From the NCBI GenBank assembly GCA_022601315.1, contig JAHZIU010000229.1, forward strand, positions 1-11,508: 11,508 bases of DNA, given 5' to 3'. Shown here piece after piece: positions 7,443 through 11,508 of the stretch (positions are counted from its first letter, which is position 1; each line of letters begins with the position of its first letter). A model generated the notes under the pieces. That model was not told where the DNA came from and made no database searches. It saw nothing but the letters and a program-made list of their open reading frames with translations. The translations under genes were made by a program, and so were the position numbers. Source of the DNA: Betaproteobacteria bacterium (GTDB lineage: Bacteria > Pseudomonadota > Gammaproteobacteria > Burkholderiales > Nitrosomonadaceae).

Positions 7443-7835
7443 TTATCGTTTAGAAAATTGTTTGCGACGCCGCGCTTTACGTAAACCCACTTTCTTTCTT
7501 TCGACTTCTCGTGCATCACGTGTAACCAATCCAGCTTTACTGAGTACTGGTTTAAGTGTTGCGTCATAATCAATGAGTGCACGTGTAATGCCATGACGAA
7601 CCGCGCCAGCTTGACCCGATTCACCACCGCCATGGATATTAACCATGATGTCGAATGATGTGAGATTTTCTGTTAATTCGAGAGGTTGGCGTACAATCAT
7701 GCGTCCAGTCTCACGAGAAAAAAATTCATCGACTGGTTTGTTGTTAATTACGATTGCGCCTGTGCCGGACTTAATAAAAACGCGTGCAACAGCACTTTTA
7801 CGTCGACCAGTTCCATAATTATATTGAGTGCTCAT
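7443..7835 (-). CDS. rpsI: 30S ribosomal protein S9 (uS9)
   Basis: uS9 belongs to the head of the small ribosomal subunit, and its C-terminal tail reaches the P-site tRNA. All 130 residues are present, the usual length. The family signatures are [12 protein letters not shown] (8-19), [15 protein letters not shown] (69-83) and the basic tail [17 protein letters not shown] ending in the conserved lysine-arginine. The start is ATG at 7835-7833, only 3 bases after the rplM stop, and the GAGG-containing ribosome site lies inside the end of rplM. This is the conserved rplM-rpsI operon, with translation probably coupled. Confidence 0.98.
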   Translation of the reverse strand: MSTQYNYGTGRRKSAVARVFIKSGTGAIVINNKPVDEFFSRETGRMIVRQPLELTENLTSFDIMVNIHGGGESGQAGAVRHGITRALIDYDATLKPVLSKAGLVTRDAREVERKKVGLRKARRRKQFSKR

Positions 7836-7838
7836 ATT

Positions 7839-8273
7839 TTAAGCTCTAACCTCAAGTGTTTGTGGTTGCTGTGCTGCATGTGGGTGCATACCACCTGCAT
7901 AAATTCTGAGTTTTTTAAGCATGGCGTTACCGAGTGGCCCTTTAGGTAACATACCTTTTACTGCTTTTTCAAGTGGGCGACCAGGAAAACGTGCGTGCAT
8001 TTTTTTGAAGTTTGTTTCATATAATCCGCCTGGGTAACCGCTGTGGCGATAATATATTTTGTCTTCTGATTTGTTGCCGGTAACGCGTAGCTTGTCGACA
8101 TTGATGACAACAATATAGTCCCCTGTATCAACATGTGGCGTATAAATAGACTTATGTTTGCCTCGTAAACGATGTGCAATCACTGATGCGAGTCGTCCGA
8201 GTACTTTATCGGTTGCATCAATGACAAACCAGTCATGATTTACTTCGTGCGGCTTGGCTGAAAATGTTTTCAC
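7839..8273 (-). CDS. rplM: 50S ribosomal protein L13 (uL13)
   Basis: uL13 is an early-assembling large-subunit protein. From the GTG at 8273-8271 the product is 144 residues beginning [11 protein letters not shown], aligned with E. coli L13 (142 residues, MKTFTAKPETV). Signatures include [55 protein letters not shown] and HAAQQPQ. A longer reading from the ATG at 8309 adds 12 residues, but that ATG overlaps the -10 box of the promoter and so would not be in the message. A strong AGGACAGG ribosome site just before the GTG supports the shorter form. It is first in a two-gene operon with rpsI. L13 represses its own operon in E. coli; whether that holds here is not visible. Confidence 0.97.
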   Translation of the reverse strand: MKTFSAKPHEVNHDWFVIDATDKVLGRLASVIAHRLRGKHKSIYTPHVDTGDYIVVINVDKLRVTGNKSEDKIYYRHSGYPGGLYETNFKKMHARFPGRPLEKAVKGMLPKGPLGNAMLKKLRIYAGGMHPHAAQQPQTLEVRA

Positions 8274-8278
8274 GAAAA

Positions 8279-8286
8279 CCTGTCCT
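8279..8286 (-). promoter_or_regulatory. Ribosome binding site fixing the rplM start
   Basis: The sequence AGGACAGG on the minus strand ends 5 bases before the GTG at 8273. It supports that codon over the upstream in-frame ATG at 8309. Confidence 0.8.
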
Positions 8287-8308
8287 GCGTATTCAAAGAG
8301 AGCCGGCA

Positions 8309-8337
8309 ATTCTATGCTAGAGATGATTAAAAGTCAA
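8309..8337 (-). promoter_or_regulatory. Sigma70 promoter of the rplM-rpsI operon
   Basis: TTGACT (8337-8332, 5 of 6) and TAGAAT (8314-8309, 5 of 6) are separated by exactly 17 bases. The predicted start of transcription is near 8302, giving a leader of about 29 bases before the rplM GTG. This is the best promoter in the window. Confidence 0.75.
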
Positions 8338-8370
8338 ACACAGAATCGCCTGTTGATTATGAAATGTGAA

Positions 8371-9771
8371 TTAATTTTTTTGGTGGTGAGCTTTGATTTC
8401 TGCCTCCATTTCTAAAGTAAATGCCTGCTTATTTTTGGTAATGATGGTGATGAGAATCGCTGAATAAATAAAGGTAGACAATAGAATGACACCAATAACT
8501 ACAGCTTGGAACATTTGTAGGTGCTCAAATGTAGGGGGGATCATCATCAGCATGACAATTGACAAGCCTCCCTTGATACCTGCAAAGGTGAGGACACCCC
8601 ACCAACGAAAATTTACACTTGTCATTTTCGTAGTTTGATTGGTAATAATGGCGAATTTTCCCGTCATCACAGCGCGAATAATTGTGGTCGCCAAGAACAT
8701 ACCTAAAATCTCTACTTTGTATTGCCACAATAGTTTGATGTCAACAATTTCAGCCATTGCGACAAATAAAACTGTATTGGCGATGATTGCCAATAACTGA
8801 ATATCTTCCTTGGTTCGAATATACCGGTCACGCTCTTCAACGGTGGCTTTGATTCGCTTTAGTAGACTTGTTATGAGTCTGCGGGATGGTTTTTTATTTT
8901 GTGCTTCTTGTTGTACTGCTTCTTCGACGACATCAAGTTGTTTCGCGTCCTGATCCAGAGCCTTTGCCATCATATGTTGAACAGTGATTGTTGCGAAAAT
9001 GCAAGACAAGATGCCTGATAAATGCATGTGGGAATGGCCGCCAAATAAATTAAGCAATGTATAAAAATGTTCTGCTATTTCAAAAGCGCCATAGCCTGTG
9101 CAAAGTATCACCAGTATCTCAGCGATTCGATTTTCCGTTGTTTTGAGGACAAGCAAACCAATATAACCAGTGAAAATTCCTAACACGGCAGAGCCTAGAA
9201 TGACTATGACACTGGTTTCTGATACATAGCCCAAAGTGATATCGCTTCCATCCAGGGCATAAAGCCCGATAAATGCAAATATGATTAAAGCTGTTGCATC
9301 ATTAAATAGGCTTTCGCCTTCTGCAAGAATTTTTAGTCGGTGCGGTAATGAGAATTTTGAGAAAATACTGACAACTGAGACAGGGTCAGTTGCCAATACC
9401 ATGGCGAATAATATAATCACTGCTGCTGAAGATAAATGATAGTCGGCGAATATAAGATCGGCGGTGAAAATAGCAGTTAATACAGATAGTGCAACGGCCA
9501 CTACGGACAAATAAAATAAACTCAAGCCATTTTCTTTAAGATCCTGTACGGTGAGTTCAAGAGAATCAGAGATTAATAGAACCGGTAATAAAAACAGCAC
9601 CAATGCAGCGAAATCTTCTGGGTTGCTGGTAAAAAGTGGTGAAGCATGAAAGAAGTAATGGAAGAAAAATGAAAGACTGATTATTCCAAGTGGTGAAGGA
9701 ATCTTAAATCTATCCTCTAGTTGCAATGCAAAATAAAGAATGCCAGCAATGGATAGCAGGATCAGAACCAT
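8371..9771 (-). CDS. CPA1-family monovalent cation/proton antiporter (Na+/H+ exchanger)
   Basis: An inner-membrane secondary transporter that likely swaps Na+ or K+ for H+ and helps control pH and ion levels. The 466 residues contain about twelve hydrophobic helices. The CPA1 ion-binding signature is clear: ATDPVSVVSIF (127-137) with D129, and AEGESLFNDATAL (150-162) with N157 and D158. A membrane arginine (R366) and a glycine-rich GIKGGLS (398-404) match later conserved helices. A charged loop at about 270-322 interrupts the membrane segments and probably lies in the cytosol. A histidine cluster H246, H248, H250 sits just before a helix. The start is ATG at 9771-9769 with AGGA 8 bases upstream. 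It sits directly upstream of rplM without a visible terminator and diverges from glnS. The ion specificity cannot be read from sequence. Confidence 0.9.
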   Translation of the reverse strand: MVLILLSIAGILYFALQLEDRFKIPSPLGIISLSFFFHYFFHASPLFTSNPEDFAALVLFLLPVLLISDSLELTVQDLKENGLSLFYLSVVAVALSVLTAIFTADLIFADYHLSSAAVIILFAMVLATDPVSVVSIFSKFSLPHRLKILAEGESLFNDATALIIFAFIGLYALDGSDITLGYVSETSVIVILGSAVLGIFTGYIGLLVLKTTENRIAEILVILCTGYGAFEIAEHFYTLLNLFGGHSHMHLSGILSCIFATITVQHMMAKALDQDAKQLDVVEEAVQQEAQNKKPSRRLITSLLKRIKATVEERDRYIRTKEDIQLLAIIANTVLFVAMAEIVDIKLLWQYKVEILGMFLATTIIRAVMTGKFAIITNQTTKMTSVNFRWWGVLTFAGIKGGLSIVMLMMIPPTFEHLQMFQAVVIGVILLSTFIYSAILITIITKNKQAFTLEMEAEIKAHHQKN

Positions 9772-9866
9772 TTATATTTCCTAAAGTGTTTTAGTGGATT
9801 TTCAATCGTTCGTCGTTATAATCAGTATTTAATCGAACTGCATCAATCATATTCCGAGAGACTACC
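9772..9866. other. Divergent intergenic region antiporter / glnS
   Basis: These 95 bases carry the upstream signals of both genes. The plus strand has a perfect TATAAT; on the minus strand I found no convincing promoter for the antiporter beyond A/T-rich sequence and its AGGA ribosome site. Confidence 0.5.
9794..9822 (+). promoter_or_regulatory. Probable glnS promoter
   Basis: A perfect TATAAT at 9817-9822 lies about 45 bases before the TTG start. The -35 position at 17-base spacing (GTGGAT, 9794-9799) is poor, so this is a -10-driven guess. Confidence 0.4.
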
Positions 9867-11508
9867 TTGAAAGATAAATCAGAAACCAATGAGTCAACCA
9901 ACGTGGTTGTTTCTAATTTTATTCGCAGCATTATTGATGAAGATAATCGTTCTGGCAAATGGAATCAGCGTGTCGAGACAAGATTCCCGCCAGAACCGAA
10001 TGGTTATTTACATATTGGTCATGCCAAAAGTATATGTCTGAATTTTGGTATTGCGCATGATTATAACGGCGTGTGTCATTTGCGTTTTGATGATACCAAT
10101 CCCGAGAAAGAAGCGCAGGAATATGTTGACGCTATCTGTGAGAATTTGTCCTGGTTAGGTTTTGATTGGGGACGACATCTGCATTACTCATCGGACTATT
10201 TTGATCAACTATATGAGTTTGCAGAATACTTAATTACACAAGGAAAAGCGTATGTAGAAAGCCTCACAGCAGATGAAATCCGTGAGCAGCGGGGCACTTT
10301 AACCAGTCCCGGTTTAAATAGTCCCTATCGTGATCGACCGATAGACGAAAGCCTGGATATATTTCGGCGTATGAAAGCTGGTGAGTTTCCGGATGGAAAA
10401 TATGTGTTACGCGCCAAAATAGATATGGCTTCGCCCAACATGAATATGCGTGACCCGGTTATTTATCGCATTCGTCACATTCATCATCAGCGTACAGGTA
10501 ACCAATGGTGTATTTATCCCATGTATGACTACACACACTGTATTTCTGATTCGTTGGAGGAAATTACCCATTCTTTGTGTACGCTCGAATTTGAAGATCA
10601 CCGGCCATTGTATGATTGGGTATTGGATCAGTTGGAAGGTAAAGTGCCTTGTCATCCACAACAAATTGAATTTGCCCGGCTTAATCTGACATATACCGTC
10701 ATGAGTAAACGTAAATTGATCGAGTTGGTGGAAGGCGGCTTGGTGGACGGTTGGGATGATCCGCGATTAAGTACCTTGGCAGGCGTACGTCGACGGGGTT
10801 ATACACCGAAATCGATTCGTCAGTTTATTGAGAGGATTGGTGTCAGTAAAGCTGATTCATGGATTGATGTGGGCGTGTTGGAAGATTGCCTGCGTGAGGA
10901 TCTGAACGAATCAGCACCACGTCGTATTGCTATATTGAGGCCTCTAAAATTAATAATCGATAATTATCCTGAAGATCAGGAAGAAGATTGTTTTGCACCT
11001 AATCATCCTAAAAATCCGGACTGGGGAAAACGCATCGTACCGTTATCAAGAATTCTCTATATTGAGCGTGATGACTTTATGGAAGTGCCGACGAAAGGTT
11101 ATTTTCGTCTTGCTCCTGGTGTGGAAGTTCGTCTGCGTTATGGCTATATTGTCAAGTGTGTTGGCGTAGATAAAAATTTAACAGGTGAAATAGAGGCAAT
11201 TCACTGCACCTACGACTCAGAAACTAAAAGTGGTACGGAAGGTGCCACGAAACGTAAAGTCAAAGGTAATATCCACTGGCTGTCTTCCAAACACGCAAAG
11301 CTAGCAGAAGTGCGGCTGTATGATCGATTATTTTCGGACCCGTATCCAGATAGCGGCGAGAAAGATTACAAAGCATTATTGAACCCAGCGTCCAAAGAAA
11401 TTATTACCGCTTATATAGAACCGTCACTTTGTGAAGCAGAACCAGAGCATTCTTTTCAGTTTGAACGTAATGGGTATTTTATTGTGGATTGTATTGATAG
11501 CGAACCAA
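9867..11508 (+). CDS. glnS: Glutamine--tRNA ligase (3' end cut by window)
   Basis: GlnRS is a cytosolic class I synthetase that charges tRNA-Gln directly. 547 codons are visible, so only a short C-terminal part of a usual 550-580 residue protein is missing. The catalytic domain shows [15 protein letters not shown] (41-55, HIGH at 49-52), [10 protein letters not shown] (73-82), and the KMSKS-equivalent VMSKRKL (278-284). The region from about 350 is the anticodon-binding beta-barrel part. The start is TTG at 9867: the frame is closed by a TAA at 9819, no ATG lies between, and GAGAG sits six bases upstream. The next in-frame GTG (codon 13) would remove part of a variable N-terminal tail only, so it remains a less likely option. 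Confidence 0.96.
   Translation, partial: MKDKSETNESTNVVVSNFIRSIIDEDNRSGKWNQRVETRFPPEPNGYLHIGHAKSICLNFGIAHDYNGVCHLRFDDTNPEKEAQEYVDAICENLSWLGFDWGRHLHYSSDYFDQLYEFAEYLITQGKAYVESLTADEIREQRGTLTSPGLNSPYRDRPIDESLDIFRRMKAGEFPDGKYVLRAKIDMASPNMNMRDPVIYRIRHIHHQRTGNQWCIYPMYDYTHCISDSLEEITHSLCTLEFEDHRPLYDWVLDQLEGKVPCHPQQIEFARLNLTYTVMSKRKLIELVEGGLVDGWDDPRLSTLAGVRRRGYTPKSIRQFIERIGVSKADSWIDVGVLEDCLREDLNESAPRRIAILRPLKLIIDNYPEDQEEDCFAPNHPKNPDWGKRIVPLSRILYIERDDFMEVPTKGYFRLAPGVEVRLRYGYIVKCVGVDKNLTGEIEAIHCTYDSETKSGTEGATKRKVKGNIHWLSSKHAKLAEVRLYDRLFSDPYPDSGEKDYKALLNPASKEIITAYIEPSLCEAEPEHSFQFERNGYFIVDCIDSEP

Noticed and set aside
1-11508. Search for mobile elements, CRISPR repeats, tRNA or rRNA genes, toxin-antitoxin pairs
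   Set aside because: No transposase-like protein, regularly spaced repeat, tRNA T-loop or rRNA signature was seen; the window reads as conserved core chromosome.

Overview
The window looks like chromosomal core sequence from an AT-leaning betaproteobacterium, with the Nitrosomonadaceae (Nitrosomonas-like) as my best guess. That guess rests on protein style and on a gene neighbourhood I recall as common in betaproteobacteria: argC, a small membrane coiled-coil protein, bactofilin, erpA, anmK, an M23 peptidase and tyrS. No search was run, so the taxon is inference. I see no prophage, insertion sequence, CRISPR array, tRNA or rRNA. Coding density is high.

Layout. On the minus strand at the left edge is the N-terminal piece of a DEAD-box RNA helicase (1-281). 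A 329-base gap follows, then tyrS (minus, 611-1813). Divergent from tyrS are an M23 murein endopeptidase (1956-3290) and anmK (3317-4417) on the plus strand. Converging on anmK with only 11 bases between is a minus-strand operon read right to left: a TTG-started single-pass membrane protein (5295-6038), a bactofilin (4869-5285) and erpA (4429-4797). A good sigma70-like promoter with a perfect 8-bp dyad over its predicted start site lies just upstream. Next, still on minus, come argC (6222-7250), then rplM-rpsI (8273-7443) with a clear promoter and a strong terminator, then a CPA1-type cation/proton antiporter (8371-9771). Divergent at the right end is glnS (from 9867), cut by the window edge.

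How the genes fit together. The coherent theme is the cell envelope. The M23 endopeptidase cuts peptidoglycan cross-links and AnmK recycles anhydro-MurNAc. Bactofilin is a cytoskeletal polymer, and the membrane protein encoded 9 bases upstream of it is a plausible membrane partner. Bactofilins elsewhere (Helicobacter CcmA, Caulobacter BacA) work with peptidoglycan enzymes, so this cluster is a candidate shape or wall-remodelling module. It is the main item worth following up, though its parts are known families. The remaining genes are housekeeping: two aminoacyl-tRNA synthetases, L13/S9, an arginine biosynthesis enzyme, an Fe-S carrier and an ion antiporter.

Half of the twelve genes start with GTG or TTG, and start choice matters most for rplM, where the longest ORF start is wrong.
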